Source of the DNA: Hymenoscyphus infarciens
Lineage: Eukaryota > Ascomycota > Leotiomycetes > Helotiales > Helotiaceae
Assembly (NCBI GenBank): GCA_001414345.1
Contig: LLCB01000357.1
Coordinates: 1-55,147 of the forward strand
Reading direction: 5' to 3'
Length of the DNA: 55,147 bases
In this document: piece by piece, positions 1 to 12,494 of the stretch
How the letters are laid out: the number at the start of each line of letters is the position of its first letter
Position numbering within the stretch: position 1 is the first letter of the stretch
The notes under the pieces: generated by a model
Databases searched by the model: none
The model's input: the letters and a program-made list of their open reading frames with translations, nothing else
What the model was told of the DNA's origin: nothing
Made by a program: the position numbers and the translations under genes

Positions 1-640
1 ATTAGTTTTACTTATAAAAGAGAAGAAACTAATTAATATTATATAAACACTTATACTTAAGATAAAGAAAGAGAGAGATAATAAGCTTAGATATTATAAT
101 AGATATAATAGTTTAAATTATATACTACTAGTAAAAAGATATATACGAGTATATAAACTAGAATAATATATACTATTACTAAGCTTAATACTTAAAAGAA
201 GAAAAAATTAGCTTCTTTTAAGAGAAGAGTAGAGTATATATATATTAAAGTTTAGATAATATAAATAAATGTTTAGATAATAATAAAAGATTTTAAAACT
301 AAACCTATTCTAATATAAATATTAATAATCTTTAGAAGTCTAACTATTATTATAGAGAGTATAAAAAGAATATTATTATATATATAGAGTTTAACTAGCT
401 TTTATAAAAATTTTAAAAGTAATATATTAAATTTAATAAGAAAGAAGAGAAGAATATAAAAAGAGAGAATAATAGTAGGTTTTAGAGTATATAGTATATA
501 AGTATAAGAATCTTAAATTATATCTTTTCAACGACTATAACTTCTATACTAATCGAGTATATATAATTTTAGTATAATTAAATAGCCTTAATAAGTAATT
601 CTAGTAACTTTAAAGTATAATTAAGTATAAAAGGTAGTGG
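1..640. repeat. AT-rich block, probable RIP-degraded repeat
   Basis: The sequence is almost entirely A and T with purine/pyrimidine runs and many TA steps. It has no open frame of note and changes sharply to mixed composition near 640. In ascomycetes such blocks are usually transposons mutated by repeat-induced point mutation (established knowledge). Which element this was cannot be told from the sequence. Confidence 0.75.
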
Positions 641-1540
641 TGGAGTATGTTGAATTATAAGATATTTAGGCGTAAAAAGTCGATTTTCTAAAATGTCCGA
701 GAGGGTCGCTAACAGCCACTATATTCTTTATGAGCAGGCTTAGCTAACTGCACTGATTTTCAAATTTCTATGGGGTGTTCTAGCACGGAATGAACAGGAA
801 TTCAAGCGGGAGTTCCAAAGAAAAATGCTGGTGACTGGTCTTCGCTTGGCGTTCCTTCTCTAATTCCTTGTTTAATAAGATTCTGGGAATTAATCTGATT
901 GAGCGGTCTATTAATAGCTCGTTTGTTAGTTTGATAATCAATCATGCTCGATGTAACTCACCACAGAACTCCCAGAGCTGAGCTGAATCCTCTCTTAATA
1001 CGACACTCAATGGACCCCACTTCCTGCGTTGTCATAATTTATAACAGCACCGAACGTGAATTGTGCAGTTTCATCACATCTCAAGTTTACAGTTTCTTTT
1101 TGAAATAAGGCCTAATATAAACTTGGACGGGACATCTAGTTACACACTTCAAATTTCTCTCTCTCTCTCTCTCTACCAACTACAAACCCGCCTTCTACTC
1201 TCCAGCCAAGTGACCAGAATGATAAGGACAAAACAATGGAGAGTATTTTCTAATTGAAATACCGAATGTGGTGCAAGGCGCCCCAAAAGAAGAAAAACCC
1301 CCCTACACTCCTCTAGGTGTAGCGATGGATATCAGCGGGTTTTTTGTGCAGGTGTGCTTAAGCACTCAAATAAACTCGTAAAAATATTGTAAAAACGTAA
1401 AAACATCTATTAACTACTAATTCTTTCATCGATTAAAGGATATAGTTTTCCGGGCTGTAGCAGTGGTTTTATCAAAAGTTTTATGGCGGTATCTCATGTA
1501 CTGAAATCCGCTGATCAATTCGCTACAGGTCTTCGTAGCG
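641..1540. other. Non-coding stretch with a CT microsatellite
   Basis: I see no gene on either strand. A (CT)n run lies at about 1157-1174. The stretch between the AT-rich block and the CTCGGA motif field may belong to the same decayed repeat, but no terminal repeats could be defined. Confidence 0.5.
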
Positions 1541-1544
1541 CCCC

Positions 1545-2145
1545 TTCCAGCAGCTCGGAGATAGCTTAACTCGGATTAACATTCACGGAAATAGGTGCTC
1601 GGAAATACATACTCGGAAATATATACTTTGAAAGATCTCCTGAGATATCTTTGTAATTATTCCTCGGAATCATGGAACTTATAGTTTTTCAGATTTATAT
1701 TCCTCGGTTTTATGTCATTCATAAATACTTCAGTGGCTCGGAGATCTTCTAGCTCGGAAATCGCTTCGAGTTTTAATAAGTCGGACTTAGCTCAACTCGG
1801 AGTTATCAAACTAGTAAATGTTTCTTAGTTTGGAAATCTCTTCGGAAGTAGTAGCTCGGAAATGGAAAGATATATATCTTACTTCGGAGATGTTCGACTC
1901 GGGTTCGGAAATATATTCTCGGAAATATCTCGGGTCAGAAATATACTAGCTCGGAGATAAATGGAAAATCTCGGATAAAAGAGCCTGGAGTCAACTGTAA
2001 ATAGGGTTTAATTCAGACTTCACTTAGAATTCTTTACTCGGAGATATTGTTACTCTACTCGGAGATTTTATTTTACTCGGATATTTTAGTTTTCCTCGGA
2101 AATATTCCTTCAGCTAGATTTATTTTGCTCGGAGATCTTACTAGC
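1545..2145. repeat. Field of dispersed CTCGGA(A/G)AT motifs
   Basis: About 24 copies of a TCGG core, most as CTCGGAAAT or CTCGGAGAT, occur in roughly 600 bp at irregular spacing of about 10-50 bp, separated by AT-rich DNA. Nearly all copies have the same orientation. The pattern is not a strict tandem repeat and is not explained by codon structure, because stops are frequent. It could be a decayed satellite or part of a retroelement. Function unknown. Confidence 0.7.
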
Positions 2146-2479
2146 AGGGCAAAAGGTAAGTCGTTTTCTCCAAGACTACTTAGATACTTAGTGTTGGCAT
2201 TGGGTATATTTGTAGACCTCGTTATACCACCGATCCTTCTACATCGTACGGGAAACACCCACCAGCGTATAGCAAACAATTCCGCGAGGGTAAGGCTTGT
2301 AGAAGCCTAAGGATGATGTTTTTGAAAGGAGATAGTTATGATTTACGACGCTCGTACTGTAACGTTCACTATTACTATGTATATATTTTTACTTTCGTTT
2401 TTTAGCCATTATTTTCTCAGCTGACTTGAGGCGTTTGATAGCAGCCATCCCCAATTCAGCAACGATGTCAATTGCGTTC

Positions 2480-3229
2480 TCAACGTTTATCAGGTTGGAG
2501 CCATATAGGATCACTTGAAGGCAACATAGAGTCGTGATTCAAAGTATGTTTCGATCTTGGAAAAACCCATGTTAATTGTTTATTGTTTTTTTTTTCATAA
2601 TGCAAAGTCACAGGCCACATCCTTTGTTCGTCTCCGTTTCCAAAGCAGGCGTCTTCCACTTCCAACTTTGGATTGATGCGGTACTCCGATCCAAAGACCA
2701 ATCTCGATCTTTTGCCCTCAACCACCTCTTACCTCCTCAAATTTCTCAAAAAGCCCCTTTGTCTTCTTGATGATCGTCTTGACCTCCAGGGCTCCTCCAT
2801 CCCTCCGAGATCCCTTGATTCCTCGGGCCGATACTGGCCAGATGAAGTTTCATATTTCGCTACTCTTCTTCCTTCCTCATCCGAGTGAGAACGCGACGTA
2901 GATGAGTGCCTTTTCTCCTCTACTTGATCCGATAACCAGCCAGTTATTCTTCCCCCAACTCTCCGGTTGGAAGATCTTTGCAAATCGGTGTTTTTCGAGC
3001 GGTTGTTTTGACAGGAACATGGTTGGCGGATGCCAGTGGTGCTGGTGCCGTGAAGGGATTGGCGGATATGATGGATGAGAGTTGACATTTTGAAGATTTT
3101 AGGATATGATTTTAGGTGCTTGCAAGGAGTGATTTGTGGGAAGTGAGGGAAGTGAGTGGAAGGTTTGTGTGATTTATGAGGTGGATGGTTGAAGTGCTGT
3201 TTAGAAGTGATTTTGGAAAAAGTAGACAC
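2480..3229 (-). CDS. Possible hypothetical protein, structure unresolved
   Basis: The minus strand holds a 166-codon frame (3229 to 2729), with a second possible ATG at residue 48. Its second half is very hydrophilic and rich in Ser, Arg and Glu. It ends inside a segment where a different frame looks equally coding, and a further 81-codon frame follows at 2725-2480. These could be exons of one gene or pieces of a broken one. I recognise no domain, and no splice model was clean. This may not be a gene at all. Confidence 0.25.
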
Positions 3230-3430
3230 AGAAAGGAGAAGTTATACCCTTAGTTAAAGCATCCAGAATACCTAATTCAGATATCACGCACACGAGAATT
3301 TTGAATGGGTGTCCTATTCGGGTAATCGTTCCGCTCATTACTGTACAGTTCGGTCAGCACGTGGCAAAAGTAAGCACTCGAGCTTTCAGTTGCTTCTGGT
3401 AAGAATATTCTTTATTCCAAGTATAGCCAT

Positions 3431-4263
3431 CTACCATGGAACAACGGTTCCATCAAAGTTAAAATACTGGCCAGAACTCTCCTTAGTCACTCCGTCAAAC
3501 AATCCAATCAAACCACTGATACTGGCCTCCAAAGAAACAGGTGCCTCGGTCATTCCAACGGAACCGGCAGCATTATTTCCCATATCAGTTTGTACCCATC
3601 TATTAAAATCGTTAGTTCGCTACTTCATACTTGATATTTTCCCTTTGCAACCTCGAGGAAAAGAATTTAGCAAACTCACCCAGGGTTAAAGGCCACACTG
3701 ATAACCCTCTCATTCTCAGTATGAGTTTTAACAACGAAATAGTTCACAGCCGCCTTGGTAATTCCATACGAAAAGAATGGAGCCTTGAAAGTCGGCAAGA
3801 GGGAAATACTCCCAAGGGTAGAACTGATAACGAAGAACCTAGGCTTCTCAGCTTTCTCAAGTAACTCGAAGAAGGTTTGCAACAAAATCAAAGGTCCAAT
3901 GGTGTTGACATCGAAAATCTTTCGTATTTCCGAGGGTGAAGCTTGGAGCACTGGTGCTACGGACGATGGAGGGAGGATTCCGGCATTTGAGATGAGAATA
4001 TCGACGTGGTTGATTCCATGGGTGGTCTTGAGGTCTTGGACGGCGGCTTTGTGTTCCTCGACCGATGTTGCATCGACCTTTTCGATGACCAATTTGCTTC
4101 CTGAAGCGGTTGGAAGGTCGAGGAGAGACTTGGAGGTTGCGTCTTCGGGTTTACGAACTGCGGCGATGACCGTGGTGTTTGGTTTGGCGAGGTAGGCGGT
4201 TAGAAGGCCTTTGCCAATTCCTCGATTGGCTCCGGTGATGAGGACGATTGTGTTGGCTGCCAT
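3431..4263 (-). CDS. Short-chain dehydrogenase/reductase
   Basis: This is an NAD(P)(H)-dependent oxidoreductase of the classical SDR family, predicted to be 250 aa and cytosolic. Two exons fit: 4263-3680 and 3599-3431, with an 80-bp intron (3600-3679) whose donor reads GTGAGT. The Rossmann glycine motif TGANRGIG is at residues 10-17, the NAG motif at 93-95, Ser147/148 at the catalytic serine position, and the catalytic YxxxK is Tyr166-Lys170. The second exon supplies the C-terminus, ending FDGTVVPW. The length is normal for the family. Without the splice the frame stops right after residue 195. The substrate cannot be inferred; relatives include sniffer-type and polyketide ketoreductases. There is no cluster context, and the neighbour is a membrane protein on the same strand 1.8 kb away. 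Confidence 0.9.
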
Positions 4264-6038
4264 TTGGAAGGACTTTTTGATTGATGATTTGGTTAAGTAA
4301 ATTTGCGTTGAAAGTTGTATTGCTGTGAAGTGTAAAGAAGATGTTTACAAGTATTATTGAACGAGATCTAGGCGACCTTTAGAGACCTTATATACAACTC
4401 TCAAAATCCAGCAAACAAGCAAGACCCATATAAATCCACAGTCGGAAATCCAGATCCTCGAATGCCGGGTATCCTCCTGGATAAAAGAACCATCGCCTTG
4501 TCCAAAACATACTCACATACAATGAACCAAGAACACGCATCTCCCCTCCTCTCCATTGTCCCAAACAAGAAATTTTCGCCTCTTAAGCGTAAATACTGTT
4601 TATCAATTACGTCAATCCTCATCCCTGACAAAGATTAGTCACAAATTAAAATGCTCAACAAGTGGATTCACACAGTAACCCCTTCAAAAAACTAGCCTGA
4701 ACGAGTAAGGTTTCGGCGGTAACCTCCAAGCATACCCTCCCATCTTGGAGTTATGACGAGTAACGCCGATAAACCCTTAGAAATCAGATGCCGAAGAGAA
4801 CATATTTAGCTTCCACCAAAAACCTAAACATCAACAACAGTCGTGGAGATTCCCCGTCTTGCAGTGTGGTACCCTTTCTCTACGGGGACGGAAAAACTGT
4901 ACGTGCGAATTTCCTCTTACGCAGAAACCCCATCATTACTATATAAAATTATCTAAAAGAGCGTAGAAATGTTCTCAAAAAAATCCTAAAAGAATTCCTT
5001 ATAGCTCATCATTATTAAATAAAGTTATCTCTTCTTTAATGATTGTGTTGTGGTTTTATTTCTAATTGAAACTCCTTTTTTGAGAGAGGAAATCCCCCCT
5101 GCAATCCCCTGATTCGCGGGTAACAAAATGTAGTCACGACTGCCGGTTGGCTCCCGAAGCTTACCAAGTCCTGACTCCAATCGGGGAATTTCAGCACCAA
5201 AACTTCAGACATGTGAGTTGAGATGCGAAAAATGGACATCAGAAGTCCAGGATAAAAGTCCATAGAACGCAGGGTTCAGACTTTTTGACGTACGGAAGCT
5301 GAAAAGGAGGATAAGGTTTAACTCCATCTATTTGAGTTCAGAATACAGACCGTGATAAATCGTCCATAAGAAGTGGTTGCAATGGCGAGCTTTAATGTTG
5401 GAAGAGAGTCAGGCGTTTTTTTTCTTTTTCTGAGAACACTTCGTTCGACAGAGTCCTAAACAATTGTCACCATTGCCCGGGAAGAGCTAGGAGAACTAGA
5501 CATCTCAAGTCCGTCGAATGACAGTTTACATTCTTCGAAATCCTTTGCAGGAACGAATGGAGGGTGCTCTCAGGAGAAGGCCTAGATCTCTTACTCTGCC
5601 GTTCACTTGATAACCTCTCAAGCAGTCGAGGAAGAAACATATGGCATGACTTGATGGGGGTTCCCAGAAAATCATCCTTCTCACTCGAGAGCATCATTTG
5701 GTCATGTCGTTGCTTTGCACCACCCAAATCAAATACTGGTCTGGAACGAGAGACAAAAGGCTTCGCAGAGGTCCGCGGAATTCAGTTAACAGAGACCAAA
5801 TTCAGCTTTTATTCAACAAAATGGACCCTTCCCCTCCGGACTCAAAAGAACAGACTACCATTCCAAAGAGAATGGAACCTTCAAGAGGGAAGAACATGCC
5901 CAAGAAAACCAAAGGGGAACAAAAGAGAAGACTTGATCAATTGACAAGGAAAAAAGAACCACCCAGAGGGACCCAAGCAAACATAATATCATAATGACCA
6001 TTATCCATCCCAATCATACATAGTCCTACGAACCCAAG
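4264..6038. other. Intergenic, no supported gene
   Basis: Only short overlapping frames with mixed quality are seen on both strands (for example around 5560-5990). An imperfect 24-bp direct repeat, CATCATTACTATATAAAATT and onward, occurs at about 4931-4954 and again at 5008-5031. Nothing else was recognised. Confidence 0.5.
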
Positions 6039-6780
6039 TTAAATAGCAACCCCAACCTCAGCTTCCATTTCTCCCCCCTCCCTACTATACAAACTCCTCA
6101 CACTATCCTTCTCCTCCCTCGCCGTATCCGCCCTCTTCCCCTCCAAAAACCACACCAAAACCTCCCACGCGGCAATAACACCATACACCCCGGCAACAAC
6201 AGCAACATCTGTAATTTGATCGGCCATCGGATACTTCCCCTCCCTAACACCCCCCTCGTTAACCAATCCCGCAACCTTAACAACATTCATCACCACTCCC
6301 CCCACCCAAAGCAATATACAATTCGCCCACACCCACCCCCTCACTCGTCCGCCAAATCCCTTCGAAAAGTGTAAATATGCGCCTCCTAGCAGACCAACGT
6401 ATTCAAAAGGCAGCAATCCAACAGAGAAATTTATCATAATTAGTCGTACGAGTTCAAGTGTAAGCATGAGGATGTTGACAAGGATGAAGAAGTAGTATGC
6501 TATGAGCGCTACGGTGAAGGTCCAGCTTCGTTTTGGGGGGTTCGCGGTGTGGGCGGGGTAGAGGGTTCGTCGGGTGAGGAGGATTAAGGGTATGAGGCTG
6601 AGGAAAAAGAGCCATGTTGGGAGGGGGATGAGGATTGTGTCTGTGAAGCAGGTTGTTGGGAAGGGGGAGGAGAGGGAGGAGGAGGGGCCCTGGTGATATG
6701 TTAGCTTTGGCTTGGAAGAGGGAGAGAGGGGAGAGGTGACAACGTACGAAGCCTTCTGGTCGAACGCCGCAGAGAGTCAT
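6039..6780 (-). CDS. Small five-helix membrane protein, ABCC TMD0-like
   Basis: Two exons give 227 aa: 6780-6748 (MTLCGVRPEGF) and 6689-6039, with a 58-bp intron (6690-6747, donor GTACGT, acceptor CACCAG). The protein has five hydrophobic segments at roughly residues 28-50, 66-91, 95-117, 129-150 and 168-190, then a charged tail. The start, with a CG motif, then TTCFTDTILIPLPTWLFFLS, resembles the start of the TMD0 module of ABCC/MRP transporters, where a conserved Cys precedes helix 1. No ATP-binding cassette or further helices follow, so it is a stand-alone module if the resemblance is real. Function unknown; integral membrane location is well supported. The two exons lie in different frames, so the gene is easily mis-called. 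Confidence 0.8.
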
Positions 6781-9618
6781 GATTTATATTTGGTGATGGC
6801 TGGGAGTGGAGGTGTTGATGATGTTGCGCCGTTCGTTTTTCTTCTTTCTCCTTCAATGCTCAATTATCGTAAAGCTCGTGAGATTCGTTGCGCAAGTCTG
6901 AGCTCATAATCGTGGCACACCCCGCTCTCTGTATTCTCGTTTCTTTGTTTGTATCTTCGTCAAGGTCGCTCCAGTCGTTCCACAAGGATAACGATCAACG
7001 TTTCTGTCTCTCGTGTCTGCCAACTTCTCGTCCAAGGTTCGTCCTCGTAGATTTTCAATCGTCTGGAATTACGATCCGAAGAGAAATCTCAACCCAACTT
7101 GTTCTGCGATGCGCTTCTCCTCCTGTTCATCCGCGCACACCTCCTTGTCTCGAGTCCGTTTCAAGAAACTGGCCACCCCCGCGATTTCGTCCGTTCACCA
7201 ATTGCGCAATCGAATAAAATGTAAAAAGCTTATTCAGACCCCGGAAATAGATGAAATATGAGGAGAAGAGGGATGAAAAGGGTCGTACGGTCTCATATAC
7301 GTATCTCAGTTGGTGATAGAGTAAGACAGAACCCACCATCAAAAAGAGAGAACACCACCCCGCAAGCGCCGGTATTTCAGTCTCCCGTAAAGAAGGATCA
7401 TCGCGAGGTCGCGTAATGAGGAGAACTAGACTCCGGTTGGGGCTTCATTTTGGTGCGATTTGGGGCTGTCCGTGACGGGGAGGTTTGGTTTAGGTTCGGG
7501 AGTGGTTGTTCCCGATGATAAGGTATGATGTCCGTCGATTGGCTGAAAATGGCTTTTGAACTAACCAGGAACGAACGTTGATTGTCCAGTTTTTAGAGAA
7601 CAAGTGCATTCCTTTTTACGCCTTTTCATGTTAAGAGTTAGTCACGATTTAACAATATTCCGATGCTGGATTATCTGAGCCACAAAAGGAACGTGGCGAA
7701 TTGAGGATGCGTAGAAGATGCGAGTATATTGCGATGGCATGTTTATGCTAGTTGCGGAGCAAGTCGTAATATGTGGTGTTGAGGAAGGAATGACCATAAT
7801 CATTTGAATCATGGGGGTTCGTGTCTTTCCCTTTGCAACTGACCCGAGCCCTTGAGTATTATTGACTCTTATGGGTCTTTTGAGTCGTACGTACTCGAAC
7901 TCGACTTCGAGCCGAAGTAATGATACGAATGGCCTCTCCTGCTATTGAGGGGGTGTGCATGAAAGATATATATCTTTGGATCGGTCTGCTTGTTATATTG
8001 TATGGAATTGAAAGAAAAATTTGAATACATATGGGCTGCTGAGGGAGCGAAAGATGAGTAAAAATACCGCACAAGAACAATTGCTTTCGAAACAGAAGGC
8101 ACCGCCACGGAAAATCTTCGTGGAATCCAGATTCTCAGCCCATCACTGTTAAACTCAAAAACTCGAGCGGGACAAGAACAGACAGCCGATAGAGCACAGT
8201 ACTTGGACGTGACGTGTATGGCACGATAGCACACGGAGTCTCTTCCACCAAAATATGACACCATGTGCGAGCATCTCCAGACACTCGTGTGTACCCATTT
8301 GTCCCTCCCTGTACTCATGTATGAAATCGTGGGAAGAAACAGTTACAACGAGTCCAAAACTTGAGAGCGACCCAATAGCAGTATGGCTCACTTAGTCCTA
8401 CAAACATGAATGGCTGCCAGCTGACACTCGGGGAATAAACCAAGCAACCGGGGCGTTTTCGTACACCTCTCAAGTAAAGTTGTTGAGAAAAAGAACCAAC
8501 CCAGGAGTAGAGACCATCCTTTGATATACATTCAACTCGGTAGGAAGGTACAAGAATACGTTGATATAGTCTTATCGGGCCTTCGCGCCAACGTATCAAC
8601 TATGAAATAGCACAAAAAGGAAAGGCAATGAGATCAGAACGAGTTGAAAGACACGAAAACAACGCCATCATTGCCGACAGCTGGTTGGGGAGAGTTGAGA
8701 AGAGCTGTGTGTCCTTGGCGAGCTTGGAAAAGGATCAAGATGCTCTTTTGATGTTCGTATTCAGCCCTTATTCCGGCTTTGGCAGGGTGGCAGCAGATAA
8801 GCTAACTCCTTTTGGTATACTTGGAGTACAGTTCCATTCTCTCAGCCATCAGGTGAGATGTAGATGCAGAGGATGTTTCCTTGGGAGCGGTGAAGATGAG
8901 GGGTTGGAGTGTTTGGAGGTCAGTGTTGAAGCTGTGGAAAAAGGTTGAGGAACCGAAGCCATCGTGTGTGAAAAGGAGAAAGCGTGTTATGCCTCGTTTC
9001 TGAGGCACTTAAGCACGTGACTCCCCTCCTTTTGAAGGACCGTGCCATCCGTGGTGCCTAGCAGAGGTCGTCATCGGCCCCACTACACAGTCAACTCACT
9101 CTGCAATTGGACCTTCCAGGTTTGTTTGTTTTCACCCCAGTAGGTACGCAGTACTCCAACTCCGTACAATAGGTAGCAGCCTGCATGTGCATATTGAGCT
9201 TGCAGGCACTGGCACGACTTCTCTGGCTGCTCCTGCTCCTTCCTTGCTTTCTGCAGGTAAAGACCCTGCCCAACCATTCCGAATCCCCTCTTTCTTGCGC
9301 GCGACGACCTCGGACTCTGAGGGACCCATTAATATCGGCCACTAGCAGTCTGACGACATCAACAGAGGAAGGTGAAGGTGAAGGTCCGGGTTTTTCTTCT
9401 CTTCGCGACGAGTCGACGACACGACTTCAATTCCGCGAGCGAGGGACATCCCATCCTATAGCTCTGATTTATCTACCCCTTACGCCACCAACATCACACA
9501 TCCATTCGACACAAGCTTCAAGAGCTTCCTCCTATTTCAAACCTCCCCCAACTCTGTATCGAATTGATTTCTATATCCATTGGGGTTCGGACAGCTCCTG
9601 GAGCTCGTTCAGGTGGCG
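6781..9618. other. Long intergenic and 5' region, no firm gene
   Basis: About 2.8 kb without a convincing gene. Overlapping frames at 7859-8599 (-) and 8628-8948 (+, starts with ATG, 106 codons) have no recognisable domain. At 9185 an ATG opens a short leucine-rich frame followed by CAG|GTAAAG; this lies in the probable 5' untranslated region of the next gene and could be an upstream ORF or a leader exon. Confidence 0.4.
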
Positions 9619-12023
9619 ATGAATTCGAGAGGGGTTATCGCGGGACGCCAGAACAATTCTTACGGAAATGTCGCGTCAAGACCGGCTATCCTAGGCCTGG
9701 CAAAGGTCCTGTTCATGGGCCTCTGCCAGTTGTCTTATGTTGCAGCTGCTCCCGTCAAGGACATGTTTGGTCTCGCAGAGGAAGAGCTGCCCAAGGACCC
9801 TGAGGATGCGAGCTTGTGGTTGTACCTTAGCATCGCCGGCGCCCTGGTGCTACTGGGAGGGGCTTTTGCTGGATTGACCATTGCGTGAGTATCTCCCTTG
9901 ATTCGGTATGGCACAAGCTAATTCGGGGGTTTCTAGATTTATGGGACAAGATAGCATTCATCTCCAAGTCATCGCAACATCAAGCGAAGGAAAGGAGCAG
10001 AGAAACGCACAAAGGGTTCTGGATCTGATGCAAAAAGGAAAACATTGGGTCTTGGTCACACTGCTTTTATCCAACGTTATTGTGAACGAAACCTTGCCCA
10101 TTGTCCTTGATCGCTCTCTCGGTGGAGGCTGGCCCGCCGTGGCTGGCAGTACTGTTTTAATTGGTATGCTCGGATATTTTTAATTTTTTTATTTTACAAA
10201 AGAGCAATACTAACCAGATTTAGTTATCTTCGGAGAGGTCATTCCTCAAGCCATTTGCGCGAGATATGGACTTGCAATTGGTTCCTTCATGTCACCCTTC
10301 GTTACCTTCCTCATGTGGGTAATGGGTCCCATCGCCTGGCCTACCGCACGCCTCCTCGATTGGGCATTGGGAGAGGACCATGGATCTACATATAAAAAGG
10401 CCGGTCTGAAGACATTGGTCACTCTACACAGAACCTTGGGAGCGGATCCAACGTCAAGACTCAACCAGGACGAGGTTACAATCATCAGCGCTGTCTTGGA
10501 TCTCAAGGAGAAGGCAGTGGGAGACATCATGACTCCAATGGAGGATGTTTTTACAATGTCTGCCGATACCGTTCTGGACGAGGCAACGATGGACGTCATT
10601 CTCAGTGCCGGGTATTCTCGAATTCCAATTTATGAACCCGGAAACGAGAAGAATTTTGTTGGTATGCTCTTGGTTAAGATTCTTATTACCTACGACCCAG
10701 AGGATGGCAAGAAAGTAAGCGAATTCGCGCTAGCCACCCTACCAGAAACACGCCCGGAAACTAGCTGCCTCGACATTGTCAATTTCTTCCAAGAAGGAAA
10801 ATCTCATATGGTTCTGGTATCAGATGCTCCTGGCGAGAATTTCGGTGCCATCGGAGTGGTCACATTGGAGGATGTCATTGAAGAGTTAATTGGAGAGTAT
10901 GTATTCCGGGCTCTCCAACTTGTCCACTTATTAACACTATGATAGGGAAATTATCGATGAATCTGATGTTTACATTGACGTCCACAAAGCTATTCGACGT
11001 ATTCACCCTGCCCCCAAGGCTCGTATACCAAAGGGACACGTAGTTGAAGAACCCGACGCTGAGACATCATCTGATCCCCGTTTAATTGACTTTGAAGATG
11101 GCAATACACCAGAGCTTCACAAACGCCTTACACTCAGTAGAAGCGACCGTAGCAATAGTCCGTCAGCTGCGGCTCTTGCTACAAGTCCTAAAACAACCTT
11201 CCTCCGAAGAAGTTCAACTGGGGAGGTAGGGAAAAATGTTACGGTTCGAGGGAACATGAATGATATGCGAGAGCATCTCAAACACTTGGGACCATCCAAT
11301 CTTGCCAGTCGCCCAAAGACTACTCGATATAATACCGTCAAAATCAAGGCAGCTGCCGCAAATGGCCGGCCAATAGACGCTGCTGCCGCTCCAGGCTTAG
11401 CTATTGCTGAAGAACCATATCATGATGACCCAATGCTCTACGAAGATCATGCACCACAGGGTGGCGAGGGCGAAGGCCTTCTTCGCTCGGCTGGAAAGGA
11501 TGCTAAGGATGGTGTTCAGGCATTACAGCAAGGATATGGCAGTTTTGATGGTGTCCGATCACCCACTCCAAGTTTGAAGTCGAAAGGTACACAAGTCAAC
11601 GCAAGACCGATTTCTGCAGAATCGAAAGGAGATGCGCCGCCATTAGCGAGACAGAGCACTACTTCCCACAGTGACCAAAGCAGCGATACAGTTGGGACTT
11701 TGAATTCAGCACGCAAAGGTGCACCACGAAAGAAGAGAGGTGCTGCCAGAAGTGGTAGTATCACGGAAAACATTGTTGATTCCGGGGGTGTGAGGAAGGT
11801 TGTGCTGGAAACAAATAATAGCAGTTCGAATGAGGATGACAGCAACAACGGATCGAGTTCCAAAGGCCCATCACCAAAAGCATCATCAAGTGCTGTTGAT
11901 GGCGGGGATGATGAGGAAGGGCAAAAACCCGAGGAGGTCAAGAAGAAGCGAAGACGTCCTCGCAAGAAGAACAAGAAGAGTTCTGATGATGGACCTTCTG
12001 AGGGTGGACCTTCCGCTTCTTGA
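9619..12023 (+). CDS. MAM3: CNNM/Mam3-type membrane protein (DUF21 + CBS)
   Basis: A homologue of yeast Mam3 and animal CNNM proteins, linked to metal (Mg, Mn) homeostasis at the vacuolar or plasma membrane. Four exons fit: 9619-9884, 9937-10163, 10224-10896, 10946-12023 (747 aa), with introns of 52, 60 and 49 bp; intron 2 has TACTAAC before its acceptor. The protein has an N-terminal hydrophobic segment (about 20-44), the DUF21 transmembrane domain with AGLTIAFMGQD (about 60-240), then paired CBS domains beginning near [19 protein letters not shown] (about 255-390). The C-terminal third is disordered, rich in Ser/Lys/Asp, and ends in a poly-basic block. The first ATG in frame is at 9619; the frame is also open upstream through a TTG at 9580. 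Its neighbour downstream is on the same strand. Confidence 0.92.
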
Positions 12024-12494
12024 GATCGGAAGATGACCTGGAAATCGATATCATGAAGATTGATGAGGTTGGGGGAGTTACAAAGGATGGCATCTGTGTA
12101 AGAGTGAGAAACGGGATTCTCGAGTCTTTATTGGGACCTCGGATATTGTATTTTTATAGCTAGCAGCTGTACATAATCAGCAGCGACGCAGTGTCGTTTG
12201 GTTGATGAGCGGGGTGGATGAAGAAGATCAACAAGGGATTGAGCGACGGCTAATGAATAGTTGCAGCATTACAGTAGTTTCCTTTTTATCACATGTAAAT
12301 TTCTACCCGCCTTTTATGAGAATTATGAAGATTGTGAGTGTATCAGAGTACCTAAGGTACGAACCTTTGAAAATAATTGTTGCGCCGTCTCGTCAATTTT
12401 AGTAAGCGCGACCCCTCAGGCGTCAACCCAACCTTAAAAATCCGATCAACATTTCCCCGCCACGAACACTCCTTCCCTCCCAACAACGCCAAAA
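12024..12494. other. Intergenic, terminator/promoter spacer
   Basis: This 471-bp spacer lies between two genes on the same strand. No gene is seen. A pyrimidine-rich, CAA-containing leader precedes the next ATG. Confidence 0.5.

Noticed and set aside
641..2400. Solo LTR of a retrotransposon
   Set aside because: A TGTTGAATTATAAG start can be imagined at about 649, but no matching end, target duplication or second copy is visible in the window.
7859..8599. Overlapping minus-strand frames
   Set aside because: Mutually overlapping frames of similar length with no domain or splice logic.
8628..8948. 106-codon plus-strand frame with ATG
   Set aside because: No domain, no splice partner, and comparable frames on the other strand; kept only as a note in the intergenic entry.
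9185..9622. Leucine-rich plus-strand frame resembling a signal peptide
   Set aside because: Lies in the probable leader of the CNNM gene and ends in a different frame; may be an upstream ORF but not supported as a gene.
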